NCBI RefSeq assembly: GCF_000622385.1
Contig: NZ_JASD01000008.1
Coordinates: 2,170,001-2,234,000, forward strand
Direction: 5' to 3'
From: Sulfitobacter noctilucicola
Lineage (GTDB): Bacteria > Pseudomonadota > Alphaproteobacteria > Rhodobacterales > Rhodobacteraceae
Length of the DNA: 64,000 bases
In this document: piece by piece, positions 26,025 to 35,263 of the stretch
How the letters are laid out: every line of letters starts with the position of its first letter
How positions within the stretch are numbered: the stretch's first letter is position 1
The notes under the pieces: generated by a model
What the model saw: only the letters and a program-made list of their open reading frames with translations
Database searches by the model: none
What the model was told of the DNA's origin: nothing
Program-made: the position numbers and the translations under genes

Positions 26025-27698
26025 TTAGTGACCCGGCTGTTTGTCCCATTCTTCCTGCTTGGGAAGAATTTCAAACGTATGCTCCGGTGGTGGGCATGGA
26101 AGTGTCCACTCAAGCGTATCCGCATATTCGTTCCATGGGTTGTTCTGTGTCACACGTGCGCCTTTGCGCAGTGCATAGGCCATTACACCAAAGAAGAAGA
26201 GGAAGGATGCAAAGCTCAGGAAAGCGCCGATGGACGACCACTGGTTCCAGTATGCAAATGCCTCAGGATAGTCGATGTAACGACGCGGCATGCCCTGACG
26301 ACCCAAGAAGTGCTGTGGGAAGAAGGTCAGGTTCGCACCGATGAACATCGCCCAGAAGTGCAGCTTGCCTGCCCATTCAGGATACATGCGGCCCGTCATC
26401 TTTGGGAAGTAGAAGTAGATACCCGCGAAGATGGCAAAGACAGCGCCCAGCGACATCACGTAGTGGAAGTGTGCCACAACGTAGTACGTATCGTGGTAGT
26501 AGCGGTCCACAGCAGCCTGCGACAGAACGATACCTGTTACACCACCAACGGTGAAGAGGAACAGGAAGCCGAACGCCCAGAGCATTGGCGTCTTCAGTTC
26601 AACCGAACCGCCCCACATGGTTGCGATCCATGAGAAGACCTTAACGCCGGTCGGAACCGCGATGACCATGGTCGCAAGCATGAAGTAGGCCTGCTGGTTC
26701 AGTGTCATACCAACAGTGTACATGTGGTGCGCCCAAACGACGAAGCCCAGTGCACCGATTGCGATGATCGCCCAGACCATTGGCAGGTAGCCAAAGATCG
26801 GCTTGCGCGAGAAAGTCGCGATGACGTGGCTGATGATACCGAAACCGGGCAGAATGATGATGTACACTTCAGGGTGGCCGAAGAACCACAGGATGTGCTG
26901 GTAAAGAACCGGATCACCGCCGCCTGCCGGATCAAAGAAGGCGAAACCAAAGTTACGGTCCATCAGAAGCATCGTGATCGCACCAGCCAGAACGGGCAGG
27001 GACAGAAGGATCAGCCAGCTTGTGACGAAGATCGACCATGAGAACAGCGGCACCTTGAACAGTGTCATGCCGGGCGCACGCATGTTCAGGAATGTGGTGA
27101 TCATGTTGATCGCACCAAGGATGGAGGACGCACCAGACACGTGAACCGCGAAGATGGCGAGGTCCATCGACATGCCGCCTTCTTTAACGGACAGCGGTGG
27201 ATACAGTACCCAACCCACACCGGAACCGGCCTGACCGTTACCACCCGGGGCAAGGACAGAGCAGACAGCCAGTGTTGTACCAGCCACATAGAGCCAGAAC
27301 GACAGGTTGTTCATCCGCGGAAACGCCATATCAGGCGCACCGATTTGCAAGGGCATGAAATAGTTGCCAAAACCGCCAAAGAGGGCCGGAATAACAACGA
27401 AGAACATCATAAGAATGCCGTGACCTGTGATCAGAACATTCCAAAGATGCCCGTTCGGCGTACACACTGCGGAAGAATCGGCGATGAAACGCGCGCCTTC
27501 CATACACATGTACTGAACGCCGGGGTTCATCAGCTCCAACCGCATGTAGACGGTGAAGGCAACGGATACAAAACCCGCAAGTGCTGAGACGATCAGGTAC
27601 AAAATACCGATGTCTTTGTGGTTGGTGGACATGAACCAACGGGTGAAGAACCCCCGTTCGTCTTCGTGATCGTGCCCGTGAATGGCTGCGTCTGCCAT
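26025..27698 (-). CDS. ctaD: Cytochrome c oxidase subunit I (aa3 type)
   Basis: The 557-residue catalytic subunit of the aa3 cytochrome c oxidase, with 12 membrane helices carrying haem a and the haem a3-CuB centre. Diagnostic stretches include [57 protein letters not shown] (CuB His-Glu-Val-Tyr) and [27 protein letters not shown] precedes the start. Subunits II and III are not adjacent, consistent with ctaD standing apart from the ctaCBE group in many Rhodobacteraceae. A GC-rich hairpin lies in the leader. Confidence 0.97.
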   Translation of the reverse strand: MADAAIHGHDHEDERGFFTRWFMSTNHKDIGILYLIVSALAGFVSVAFTVYMRLELMNPGVQYMCMEGARFIADSSAVCTPNGHLWNVLITGHGILMMFFVVIPALFGGFGNYFMPLQIGAPDMAFPRMNNLSFWLYVAGTTLAVCSVLAPGGNGQAGSGVGWVLYPPLSVKEGGMSMDLAIFAVHVSGASSILGAINMITTFLNMRAPGMTLFKVPLFSWSIFVTSWLILLSLPVLAGAITMLLMDRNFGFAFFDPAGGGDPVLYQHILWFFGHPEVYIIILPGFGIISHVIATFSRKPIFGYLPMVWAIIAIGALGFVVWAHHMYTVGMTLNQQAYFMLATMVIAVPTGVKVFSWIATMWGGSVELKTPMLWAFGFLFLFTVGGVTGIVLSQAAVDRYYHDTYYVVAHFHYVMSLGAVFAIFAGIYFYFPKMTGRMYPEWAGKLHFWAMFIGANLTFFPQHFLGRQGMPRRYIDYPEAFAYWNQWSSIGAFLSFASFLFFFGVMAYALRKGARVTQNNPWNEYADTLEWTLPCPPPEHTFEILPKQEEWDKQPGH

Positions 27699-28036
27699 GC
27701 GGTGCCTCCTCGATATGTTAATTCTAGATACACCGCGCCTGTTGGCGACGCGCGGTGCAGGTCTTTTTCCGTTCTATTGAAGCATGGCGCGGGGGGCAAT
27801 GGGCGCGTTTGCCGCAGTTTGCCTGAAATCGCATGATTCCGGTCTGCTTGGCACAGGTTGGCTTGGAAATCTGGACCGGTCATCCCCGATTTGTCGTCAA
27901 TCCTAGATAGATTGGGTAAAATGGTAGGGGGTGAGGGGCGGCATACCTGTTTTCCGGTGCCCTGATGCAGTGTGATTCCTTGAGCCTTTGAAGAGGGGTG
28001 TTTGCCGTATCACTTAGCTGTGCGGCACATCACCCG
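27699..28036. other. Intergenic region with ctaD leader
   Basis: These 338 bases between ctaD and lipB hold no plausible gene. The ctaD-proximal part has a perfect 8-bp hairpin, CACCGCGC (27731-27738) with GCGCGGTG (27750-27757), about 33-59 bases before the start, probably in the 5' leader. The rest shows no further repeat or terminator that I can support. Confidence 0.5.
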
Positions 28037-28693
28037 TCAGATTGCGTCGCCGAAAACAGTTGTGAAGCTTTCGCGCAAAGCGAGATCGAGGTCGTCCATC
28101 GTCACGGGCAAACCCAGATCAACAAGTGATGTCACGCCGTGATCGGCGATCCCACAAGGCACGATACCACCAAAGTGGCTCAAGTCCGGCTCCACATTGA
28201 TGCTGATGCCGTGAAAGCTGATCCATTTTCGCAGACGTATTCCGATGGCGGCGATTTTGTCTTCGGCAGGTGTCCCGTCCGCCTGCGGCGGTTTTTCCGG
28301 CCGCTGCACCCAAACGCCGACGCGACCGTCACGAATTTCACCACGCAAATTGAATTGCGCCAGTGTGTCGATTACCCAAGCCTCCAGATCACGTACGAAA
28401 CAGCGGACATCGCGCCCCCGTTTCCCCACATCTAGCATGACATAGGCAACCCGCTGGCCCGGTCCGTGATAGGTGTACTGGCCACCGCGTTTCGTTTCGA
28501 ACACATCGAAACGGTCAGGATCGGTCAGATCTTCGGACTTCGCCGATGTGCCGGCGGTATAAAGCGGAGGATGCTCCACCAGCCAAATGCATTCATCCGC
28601 AGTGCCAGCGGCGATAGCTGCCACGCGGGCTTCCATACGCTCTTCGGCCTTGCGGTAAGGCGTTAGCCCGTCTGTTGTGATCCATTCTACCAT
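28037..28693 (-). CDS. lipB: Octanoyl-[acyl carrier protein]:protein N-octanoyltransferase
   Basis: LipB moves octanoyl from ACP to lipoyl domains, the first step of lipoate synthesis. The 218-residue protein shows [12 protein letters not shown] at 69-80, the catalytic lysine K146 (DKIAAIGIR) and the acyl-thioester cysteine C180 (GGIVPCGI). No LipA gene is adjacent. The length is normal. Confidence 0.95.
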   Translation of the reverse strand: MVEWITTDGLTPYRKAEERMEARVAAIAAGTADECIWLVEHPPLYTAGTSAKSEDLTDPDRFDVFETKRGGQYTYHGPGQRVAYVMLDVGKRGRDVRCFVRDLEAWVIDTLAQFNLRGEIRDGRVGVWVQRPEKPPQADGTPAEDKIAAIGIRLRKWISFHGISINVEPDLSHFGGIVPCGIADHGVTSLVDLGLPVTMDDLDLALRESFTTVFGDAI

Positions 28694-28732
28694 GAGGATG
28701 ATGTATCCAAAGTGCGTCGCCGCCGGAAGAGG

Positions 28733-29101
28733 CTAGTTCAAGACCAAGGCATTCTCAGCAGTCAAATCCTTGGGTTGCTTCCGGCAATACCCTGGCAGCA
28801 CGACATTATAGCGTACCCACTGGCGGGCAATCAGCCTGCGTTTGGAAACGCAGACCTGCGCCCCTTTTATCGTTGCGACAAAGGGATCTGACGTCCGCAG
28901 GACGCGCAAGCGGTCCGGTGCTTTGACCAACACAACACGGTCACGCTCTGATTTGCCCGCTACGGTCTGAACGTCCATCACCTTGGCCCAGCGATATTCG
29001 ACCGAGAGCAGTATGCCATGCACCGCGATACCGCAGGCTAGAAACAATCCGGCACCTACTAGTTTCTTCAGCCAAGTCGGGCCATCAAAACGAATTTTCA
29101 C
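28733..29101 (-). CDS. Small membrane-anchored protein, function unknown
   Basis: A 122-residue protein with one membrane helix at about residues 14-35 (VGAGLFLACGIAVHGILLSV), a basic N-terminus, and a periplasmic part of about 85 residues containing two cysteines (AQVCVSKRR and GYCRKQ). No family is recognised. It is probably co-transcribed with lipB, 39 bases ahead of it. Confidence 0.6.
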   Translation of the reverse strand: MKIRFDGPTWLKKLVGAGLFLACGIAVHGILLSVEYRWAKVMDVQTVAGKSERDRVVLVKAPDRLRVLRTSDPFVATIKGAQVCVSKRRLIARQWVRYNVVLPGYCRKQPKDLTAENALVLN

Positions 29102-29193
29102 GCTGCTGCCATGTAGATGCCGCTCCTTCCGTGATCGTAACGGAACAATCTGGCGGAGTGGGGCCGGCTTTGAGGCGTTAGAAAGGTATTGTG

Positions 29194-29865
29194 TCAGGCG
29201 GCGGCGCGTTCTGCGCGGATCTTCTCAAGCATCTGTGCATAGGTCTGCGCACCTTGGGCGCCCGTCAGCATATAGCGCCCGTCGAACACCATCGAAGGCA
29301 CGCCTGACACACCACGCGATGTCCAGAAATGTTGGTGGGCACGGGTTTCCTCTGCACGGCTCCCGCTTTTCAGAATGTCGTGTGCTGCATCGCGGTCCAA
29401 CCCGACCGAGGCGGCTATGTCCAGAAGCACAGACACATCTGATACGTCCCGCCCTTGAGTAAAATGCGCATCGAACAAGGCCATCTTCAACGGATGCTGC
29501 ATTCCTTTGGTTTGTGCCCAGCCGAGCAATTGGTGACATGTAAATGTATTCACGATGCGGCTGTCCGGTGAATATGCGAAATCAATGCCAAGCGCTTTGC
29601 CCAGTGATTGCAATTGCGTTCGGGCCTGATCGGACTGCTCCGGCGTGCTGCCGTATTTCTCAACGATATGTTCGCGCAGGTTCTGCCCCTCGGGCGGCAT
29701 CGCCGGATTAAGCTCGAAAGGGTGCCAGCGGATGTAAGCGCCGGTTCCCGTCATTCCCAATGCTTGCTCCAGTTGTTTGAAACCCACGATGCACCACGGA
29801 CACATCACATCTGACACAATATCAATCTGGACGACATCTGCATCCTGCGGTGTTGCGTCGCTCAT
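29194..29865 (-). CDS. DsbA family (FrnE-like) thiol oxidoreductase
   Basis: A 223-residue thioredoxin-fold protein with an inserted helical domain. The active site is C22-P-W-C25 (VSDVMCPWCIVGFKQLEQAL), and the cis-proline loop is VSGVPSMVFDGRY. The sequence resembles FrnE/2-hydroxychromene-2-carboxylate isomerase-related cytosolic members; there is no signal peptide, so it acts in the cytoplasm. The start at 29865 (MSDATPQDADVV) is supported by the fold beginning directly afterwards. Confidence 0.88.
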   Translation of the reverse strand: MSDATPQDADVVQIDIVSDVMCPWCIVGFKQLEQALGMTGTGAYIRWHPFELNPAMPPEGQNLREHIVEKYGSTPEQSDQARTQLQSLGKALGIDFAYSPDSRIVNTFTCHQLLGWAQTKGMQHPLKMALFDAHFTQGRDVSDVSVLLDIAASVGLDRDAAHDILKSGSRAEETRAHQHFWTSRGVSGVPSMVFDGRYMLTGAQGAQTYAQMLEKIRAERAAA

Positions 29866-30021
29866 ATGTGGTCCTTTCTGGTGTGATATATCCAAAATCA
29901 ACGCGGATTGGCGGTAATTCAAGGGCAAACACACTTTATTGCACAGATTGCACCGTTGGCAGATCACCAAGCTGTGTTACCCTTCGCGCATTAATCGATT
30001 CATTTAGAGCGGAGAACGTTC

Positions 30022-31371
30022 ATGCAATTTAAAGCAATCACGGGGGCCATTCTTGGGGCCTCGCTTATTTTCATTCCGGTCGAACGGGCACAGGCGGACG
30101 CCGGTGACTTTATCGCCGGTGCCATTATCGGAGGCATTGTTGGTGCAAATGCCAAAAAGCAGCGCACCAAAACCTACCGCAAGAAAACCTATGTCAAAAA
30201 GAAAACCTATCGGCCTAAAATCCCTGTGACGCAGGAAGGGCGCAGCATTCAGGCATCGTTGAACTATTTCGGGTTCGACGCAGGTGCGGTTGACGGGCAG
30301 CTGGGCAAAAAGACCCGCAATGCCATATCGCAGTATCAGGCCTATCTGGGCTATCCGATCACCGGGCAGATGTCCGCGTTCGAACAGAACCTTCTGATTT
30401 CGAGCTACAACAGGGCGCAGGCTGGCGGCTATGCTGTGCAGCAACAGGTTGCCTCGACGCCTGATGGTACGCGCGGATTGCTCAAGACATATCGTGCCGA
30501 AATGGCGGGACAGGCACCAGCAAACGCACCTGTGATGGCAAATACTATTGCGCCGCAACCTGCACCGGCTCCTGTGCCAACCAGCACCGTCGTGGCGGCG
30601 GCGGCACCCCTTGCTGCAGCGTCAGGGCTTGCGGCGGCGGTTGCGCCATCGACTGGTTTGCCCAATTTCATGGGGGCAGGGTCGCAGGCCTCACTCGCAT
30701 CCCATTGTAATACAGTGTCCTTGATCACCAACACGAATGGCGGCTTTACCACGCTGGCCAGCATGTCGGACCCCAATGTCGCCATTAACGAACAGTTCTG
30801 CCTTGCACGCACCTACGCGATCGCGAAGTCGGAAGAGCTTGTCAGCCAGATCCAGGGGTTCACACCTGACCAGATTGCCCAGCAATGCGAAGGCTTCGGC
30901 CCCGCGATGAAAGAGCATGTGTCCTCCTTGTCGCTCAAGCCACGTGACGGCGTTGTGGCAGATGTCTCCTCGTTCATCCTGACCACGGGTATGTCGCCGG
31001 CGCAGCTTGCCGGAACCGCACGGATTTGCATGGGGGTCGGGTACCGGACAGACAATATGGACGTTGCCGTCGGCTCCGCGCTATTGCTTTATGCCATGGG
31101 CGAGGGGGTCTATGGCGAATTGATGGGCCACCACCTGAGCCAAGGGTTCGGAACGGCGCGCCGGATTGATATGGCTCAAAGCTGGTATCAGGCAGGTTTG
31201 ACCGCAGTTGATACCGGCGCTGCAGCCGTGTTTGTGCCGGGCCAGCCCGAGCGCACAGAGCTGATCCGGGCTGCGTCCCAGCGCATGGCAGGTGTCCCGG
31301 CTGCGGCAACTTTGCCGCAACCTGTGCCGGCATCAACAGGCGGATTGCCCAGCTTTACCATCAGCGAATAA
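30022..31371 (+). CDS. Secreted peptidoglycan-binding-domain protein
   Basis: A 449-residue exported protein. It consists of a signal peptide (1-26), a glycine-rich segment (AGAIIGGIVGAN), a Lys/Tyr-rich stretch (45-65), and a PG_binding_1 domain at about 70-128 (IQASLNYFGFDAGAVDGQLG). A Pro/Ala-rich linker follows, then a C-terminal helical region of about 220 residues of unknown fold, with three cysteines. It probably binds murein in the periplasm; no hydrolase domain is evident. GGAG precedes ATG 30022, and a terminator follows. Confidence 0.8.
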   Translation: MQFKAITGAILGASLIFIPVERAQADAGDFIAGAIIGGIVGANAKKQRTKTYRKKTYVKKKTYRPKIPVTQEGRSIQASLNYFGFDAGAVDGQLGKKTRNAISQYQAYLGYPITGQMSAFEQNLLISSYNRAQAGGYAVQQQVASTPDGTRGLLKTYRAEMAGQAPANAPVMANTIAPQPAPAPVPTSTVVAAAAPLAAASGLAAAVAPSTGLPNFMGAGSQASLASHCNTVSLITNTNGGFTTLASMSDPNVAINEQFCLARTYAIAKSEELVSQIQGFTPDQIAQQCEGFGPAMKEHVSSLSLKPRDGVVADVSSFILTTGMSPAQLAGTARICMGVGYRTDNMDVAVGSALLLYAMGEGVYGELMGHHLSQGFGTARRIDMAQSWYQAGLTAVDTGAAAVFVPGQPERTELIRAASQRMAGVPAAATLPQPVPASTGGLPSFTISE

Positions 31372-31399
31372 CAGCAGTTCCGACTGTCGTCAGAGCCAC

Positions 31400-31432
31400 A
31401 ACCCTGATGCCTTCGGGTGTCAGGGTTTTTTG
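31400..31432 (+). terminator. Terminator of the peptidoglycan-binding gene
   Basis: AACCCTGA (31400-31407) pairs with TCAGGGTT (31420-31427) around an inner CC-TTCG-GG tetraloop, followed by a T-run. It is 28 bases past the stop. Confidence 0.88.
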
Positions 31433-31493
31433 TTGGGTTTTGCTCTTCACAAGGGCGTAATTCCCAGCTACACCGCCGCGCATACCATGGCGT

Positions 31494-31579
31494 GCGGCCG
31501 TGGCGGAATGGTAGACGCGCAGCGTTGAGGTCGCTGTGGGGTAACACCCGTGAGAGTTCGAGTCTCTCCGGCCGCACCA
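31494..31579 (+). tRNA. tRNA-Leu (anticodon GAG)
   Basis: An 86-base class II tRNA with encoded CCA. The acceptor arm is GCGGCCG/CGGCCGC, the anticodon stem-loop is CAGCG-TTGAGGT-CGCTG, the variable arm is long, and the T arm is GAGAG-TTCGAGT-CTCTC. It is not next to an integrase. Confidence 0.96.
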
Positions 31580-31671
31580 CTTTCACCGGACGTGTTCGTT
31601 GTGAAGCCGAGATCATCGTGAGCTGCAAGCTGGTCGCGTATTTACAACCGATGGCAAGCGAGCGGAGCTGC

Positions 31672-32136
31672 CTATCGCACCGCATACAGCTTTAGATGCA
31701 CAGCTTGTTTCGCTCTTGCTCCGACACCGACAAAGAGTATCCGGTTCACCCAAGCGTACCGTGCATCGCCCGTTTCAAGTCGTGCATGGGTGCGCATGTA
31801 ATAGCTGTCGGGCGCTACATCTTCGCCGCGGGCGATGGCTTCGATGACGTCTGTCGGACCGTGGCGGTATCCATAGTTGATGATTTCGATCACCGCGCCG
31901 TCATCCGTTTCCATAGCATAGCGTGTGTCCAACTCGGCCAAGCCATCATCGAATACAGTCTGCCAGTCAGCACCGACATTCAGAATTTTGCCAGAAAGCT
32001 GGGGGCCACGTACAACGCCGCCGACAATTGGAATAATCCGCCGCTGTCCTGCGCGGCCTGATCCCATCTCGCGGATCGGATCGAGTGTCACCTCAAGATT
32101 GCAGACATGTTCTAGCTTCGGTTCTGGTAGGTTCAT
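31672..32136 (-). CDS. DUF3237 family protein
   Basis: A 154-residue protein with the full DUF3237 pattern: PIREMGSGRAGQRRIIPIVG, GPQLSGKILNVGADWQTV, then TRYAMETDDGAVIEI and the GYRHGP turn. The family forms a small beta barrel; its function is unproven. It follows a crotonase gene by 35 bases on the same strand, both downstream of the AraC regulator, so the three may form one unit. Confidence 0.85.
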   Translation of the reverse strand: MNLPEPKLEHVCNLEVTLDPIREMGSGRAGQRRIIPIVGGVVRGPQLSGKILNVGADWQTVFDDGLAELDTRYAMETDDGAVIEIINYGYRHGPTDVIEAIARGEDVAPDSYYMRTHARLETGDARYAWVNRILFVGVGARAKQAVHLKLYAVR

Positions 32137-32171
32137 GAATTATGGCCTCTGTGCGTAGGGGGAACGAGGAG

Positions 32172-32957
32172 CTAGGGGCGGAAATTCGGCGGGCGCTTTT
32201 CGAGAAAAGCACGTAACCCTTCGCTTGCACCTTCGGTGGTTTGGGCCATGGCTGCGGCCAGACTCTCGGCATAAAATCCGTCTGCGCGGGACATGTCACT
32301 GATCCGTGCCAGCGATTCGATCATCAGGGCGTTTGAAAACGGCGCATTATCGGCGACCTTTCGTGCCAGATCTCGCGCCAGTGGCAGCGCCTCACCTTCA
32401 CCAACTGCGTAATGGGTAAGCCCCAGCGCCAGCGCTTCGTCAGCACCGTAGCTGCGGCCTGTCAGCATCATTTCACGCATCCTATCAGGCCCAAGCAGAC
32501 GACCCACCCGCACCGTCGCACCCCCACCGACAAAAATGCCGCGACGCCCTTCAGGCAGTTGGAACCGCACCGAAGGTTCTGCAATGCGGACATGGGTCGC
32601 CGTTGCAATCTCCATGCCGCCGCCAATCACAGAACCGGTCAGTGCCGACACAATAGGCAGCCCGCCAAACTCCATCCGCTCTGTGATCCGGTGCCAGTCA
32701 CGCGAATGCTGCATTGTGGCTTCCGGGGTGCGGGTCTCGTGCTCTGACAAATCAAGACCCGAACAGAAATGGCCGCCATTGCCGGTCAGGATCACGGCGT
32801 TGATCCCCTCTGGCGGCTTGCTGAAAAACGCGTCCAGCGCCTCGATCAACGCCTTGTTCATCGCGTTGCGCTTGGCTGGCCGATTGAAGGTCAGCGTGGC
32901 TATATCGCCGTCGATATCTAGTGTGGTTACCATGTCTTGTGTGGGGGGCAGTGTCAT
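32172..32957 (-). CDS. Enoyl-CoA hydratase/isomerase (crotonase) family protein
   Basis: A protein of about 261 residues from ATG 32957 (starts at 32972 and 33017 are possible; the latter has GAGGTCGG upstream). Crotonase signatures are GHFCSGLDLSEH and LTGSVIGGGMEIATATHVRI, the oxyanion hole formers, and EGRRGIFVGGGATVRVGRLL, where the catalytic acid region lies. It could be a hydratase, isomerase or lyase of CoA thioesters. Its place beside the AraC/pobA pair suggests work on aromatic or side-chain CoA esters, which is inference only. Confidence 0.82.
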   Translation of the reverse strand: MTLPPTQDMVTTLDIDGDIATLTFNRPAKRNAMNKALIEALDAFFSKPPEGINAVILTGNGGHFCSGLDLSEHETRTPEATMQHSRDWHRITERMEFGGLPIVSALTGSVIGGGMEIATATHVRIAEPSVRFQLPEGRRGIFVGGGATVRVGRLLGPDRMREMMLTGRSYGADEALALGLTHYAVGEGEALPLARDLARKVADNAPFSNALMIESLARISDMSRADGFYAESLAAAMAQTTEGASEGLRAFLEKRPPNFRP

Positions 32958-33071
32958 ATCGGTCCGATCCATGGGCAGGCTTGCATAATGTTGTAGGGAC
33001 GGGTGGCGGTTTTGCATAGTCCGACCTCAAATCTGTGGGTTTGGACACGCCGCAGAGAGAGGTTTTGTCAG

Positions 33072-33923
33072 TCACTCCAAAAACTTCTTTCGATACGCAC
33101 TCGGTGCCTGATTGCGCACAACGCGAAAGCGTCGCGAAAAATACGATGGATCGTCATATCCCAGCCGGTACCCGATTTCGGATACGGTGAGGCGGGTAAA
33201 CGCCAATAGGCGGCAGGCTTCCTCGATCCGGGCCTGCTCGATATACGCGGTTGCTCCTAAGCCAGTGGAATCGCGGCACAGACGGCTCAGATGGCCAGTG
33301 CTCACCGAGAGAGCGGCTGCATAGTCCGACGCCCCCCAACCAGCGGCCAGATTCTTAGCGATCAGTTGGTCAAACTGGGGCAGGCGAATATTGCGCTTAC
33401 CATCCTTTAACGGTGCCGCATCATCTGCGGATTGTGCCACTAGGCTTAGGATGGCATGGGCAAGAGCGAGGGTTTCTTGCGTTCGAAAAGTACCGTTGTC
33501 TTCAACAGTGGCGAGCAACAATTCGGTCAATGTGGCCAACCTTGTGGGCGTTTCACTGATCATCGGTTTTTCGAGCGCGCCGCGCAGATCGTCAGACTGT
33601 GGTGAAATTGCAGCAACCACACCGACAGGCACTGACAAGACCTGACCCTCGGTTCCAGGTTCAAATTCGAACCGATGTACCATCTGCGCAGGTATATAAA
33701 GAAACTGACCGCTTTTGAGAGACATGGCTGCACCATCTACGGTGGCCGAGACGCCTCCGTCCTGGATGAGGAACAGCTGCGCAATATGCGCGTGGCGATG
33801 GGCTGAGATACGCCAGCCCAGTGCGGCTGCGCGTGCCGAGAATCTTTCGCAATGAACCACATCTGGGAACGCTTCGGTTTCACCATAAAGCGTAAAAATA
33901 GGGATGATCTGCGGGGCCGACAT
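33072..33923 (-). CDS. AraC family regulator, PobR-like
   Basis: A 283-residue regulator. An N-terminal cupin-like sensor (about 15-110; RHAHIAQLFLIQDGG, IPAQMVHRFEFEPG) is followed by two helix-turn-helix motifs at 185-283 (DYAAALSVSTGHLSRLCRDS; TVSEIGYRLGYDDPSYFSRR). It is divergent from pobA with 87 bp between the starts. This matches the AraC-type PobR activators that respond to 4-hydroxybenzoate. The start at 33923 (MSAPQIIPIFTLYG) is preferred over an upstream in-frame ATG at 33959. Confidence 0.85.
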   Translation of the reverse strand: MSAPQIIPIFTLYGETEAFPDVVHCERFSARAAALGWRISAHRHAHIAQLFLIQDGGVSATVDGAAMSLKSGQFLYIPAQMVHRFEFEPGTEGQVLSVPVGVVAAISPQSDDLRGALEKPMISETPTRLATLTELLLATVEDNGTFRTQETLALAHAILSLVAQSADDAAPLKDGKRNIRLPQFDQLIAKNLAAGWGASDYAAALSVSTGHLSRLCRDSTGLGATAYIEQARIEEACRLLAFTRLTVSEIGYRLGYDDPSYFSRRFRVVRNQAPSAYRKKFLE

Positions 33924-33935
33924 GCACGATGAGTA

Positions 33936-33961
33936 CCATTCATCGCGCGGCAGGTCCATTC
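33936..33961 (-). promoter_or_regulatory. Candidate AraC-type direct repeats between the regulator and pobA
   Basis: CCATTC occurs at 33936-33941 and 33956-33961, 20 bases apart and so on one face of the helix, within the 87-bp divergent region. AraC regulators bind such direct repeats. The match is short, so this is tentative. Confidence 0.3.
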
Positions 33962-34010
33962 CCGCCAGCGTGACGGGTTTCTAAGGTATAGGCAGGGAAG
34001 AGGACTTTTA

Positions 34011-35180
34011 ATGAAGACACAGGTGGTTATCATCGGCGGCGGGCCATCCGGGCTATTGCTGTCTCAATTACTCAATAGGGCAGGGATCGAGACGCTTGTT
34101 TTGGAGCGGGCAAGCCGGGACCGCGTCCTGTCCCGCATTCGCGCTGGCGTGCTTGAGGCCGGAACGGTTCAGATGCTGCGCGAAGCTGGGGTGGCCGAGC
34201 GTATGGAGCGGGAGGGGATACCGCACGCGGGTTGTTACCTGACAGACGATGATCTGATGGTGCGGATCAACTTTGAAGGACTGACAGGCAGTCCGGTGAT
34301 GGTTTATGGCCAAACCGAAGTCACTGTTGATCTTTATGCCGCTCAGGATGCGATGGGTACAACAATCGTACACGACGTTGAGGATGTCGTGATTAACGAC
34401 GCCGATAGCACCGCCCCTTTCGTCGAATACACAAGTGCGGGAAAACGCATACGGGTCGATTGCGACTATGTTGCGGGATGTGACGGGTTTCACGGTGTGA
34501 GCCGTCCAACGATACCGGCCGAGAAAAGACGTGAATTCGAACGTGTTTATCCCTTTGGATGGCTTGGCGTTCTGTCACGCACCCCGCCTGCCCATCACGA
34601 ACTGATCTATGCGAACTCCTCAAACGGCTTTGCCTTGGCGTCGATGCGGAATGAGAACCTGAGCCGGTACTACGTGCAGGTTTCACTGACCGATAAGGTC
34701 GAGAATTGGAGCGACGAAAGGTTCTGGGACAAGCTGCAAAGCTGTTTGCCGTCGGAAGTGGCCAACACCATGATCACCGGGCCATCCATTGAAAAATCCA
34801 TCGCCCCGTTGCGGTCGTACGTGAACGAACCTTTGCGGTGGGGACGGCTGTTTTTGGTCGGGGACGCCACCCATATCGTGCCTCCAACCGGTGCCAAGGG
34901 TTTGAACCTTGCAGTGTCAGATGTCTTTTATTTGCATCAGGCTTTGATAGACGCGCTTAAAAATCACGATGAAACAGGCATCGACGGCTATTCCGAACGC
35001 GCGCTTAAACGTATCTGGAAGGCGATGCGGTTTAGCTGGCAGATGACCTCGATGCTTCATCAATTCGAGGGTGAAGACAGTTTTGCAGCACAGATGCGAA
35101 AGGCAACGCTCGCCCATCTGGCGCAGTCGGAAACCGCGCGGCGCGAATTGGCAGAGAACTATATCGGCCTGCCGTTCTGA
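34011..35180 (+). CDS. pobA: 4-hydroxybenzoate 3-monooxygenase
   Basis: An NADPH-dependent flavoenzyme that hydroxylates 4-hydroxybenzoate to protocatechuate. The 389-residue protein has VVIIGGGPSGLLLSQLLNRA at 5-24, the substrate-contacting SRIRAGVLEAG at about 41-51, the middle DG motif (GCDGFHGVSR) and GDATHIVPPTGAKGLNLA near 286-303. Length and motif order match PobA rather than the general monooxygenases. GGGAAGAGGA precedes the start. Next downstream are pcaH and pcaG, which use its product. Confidence 0.96.
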   Translation: MKTQVVIIGGGPSGLLLSQLLNRAGIETLVLERASRDRVLSRIRAGVLEAGTVQMLREAGVAERMEREGIPHAGCYLTDDDLMVRINFEGLTGSPVMVYGQTEVTVDLYAAQDAMGTTIVHDVEDVVINDADSTAPFVEYTSAGKRIRVDCDYVAGCDGFHGVSRPTIPAEKRREFERVYPFGWLGVLSRTPPAHHELIYANSSNGFALASMRNENLSRYYVQVSLTDKVENWSDERFWDKLQSCLPSEVANTMITGPSIEKSIAPLRSYVNEPLRWGRLFLVGDATHIVPPTGAKGLNLAVSDVFYLHQALIDALKNHDETGIDGYSERALKRIWKAMRFSWQMTSMLHQFEGEDSFAAQMRKATLAHLAQSETARRELAENYIGLPF

Positions 35181-35263
35181 GTGGATGACGAAACCTTTAA
35201 CCGCTGATACGCTGGCAAAAAATGAGGGCAGTACCGTTGATCTGCCCCGATGGAGGGTAACCC

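Noticed and set aside
16530..31579. tRNA genes as integration sites of mobile elements
   Set aside because: No integrase, transposase, or duplicated tRNA 3' end was seen next to tRNA-Tyr, tRNA-Gly or tRNA-Leu.
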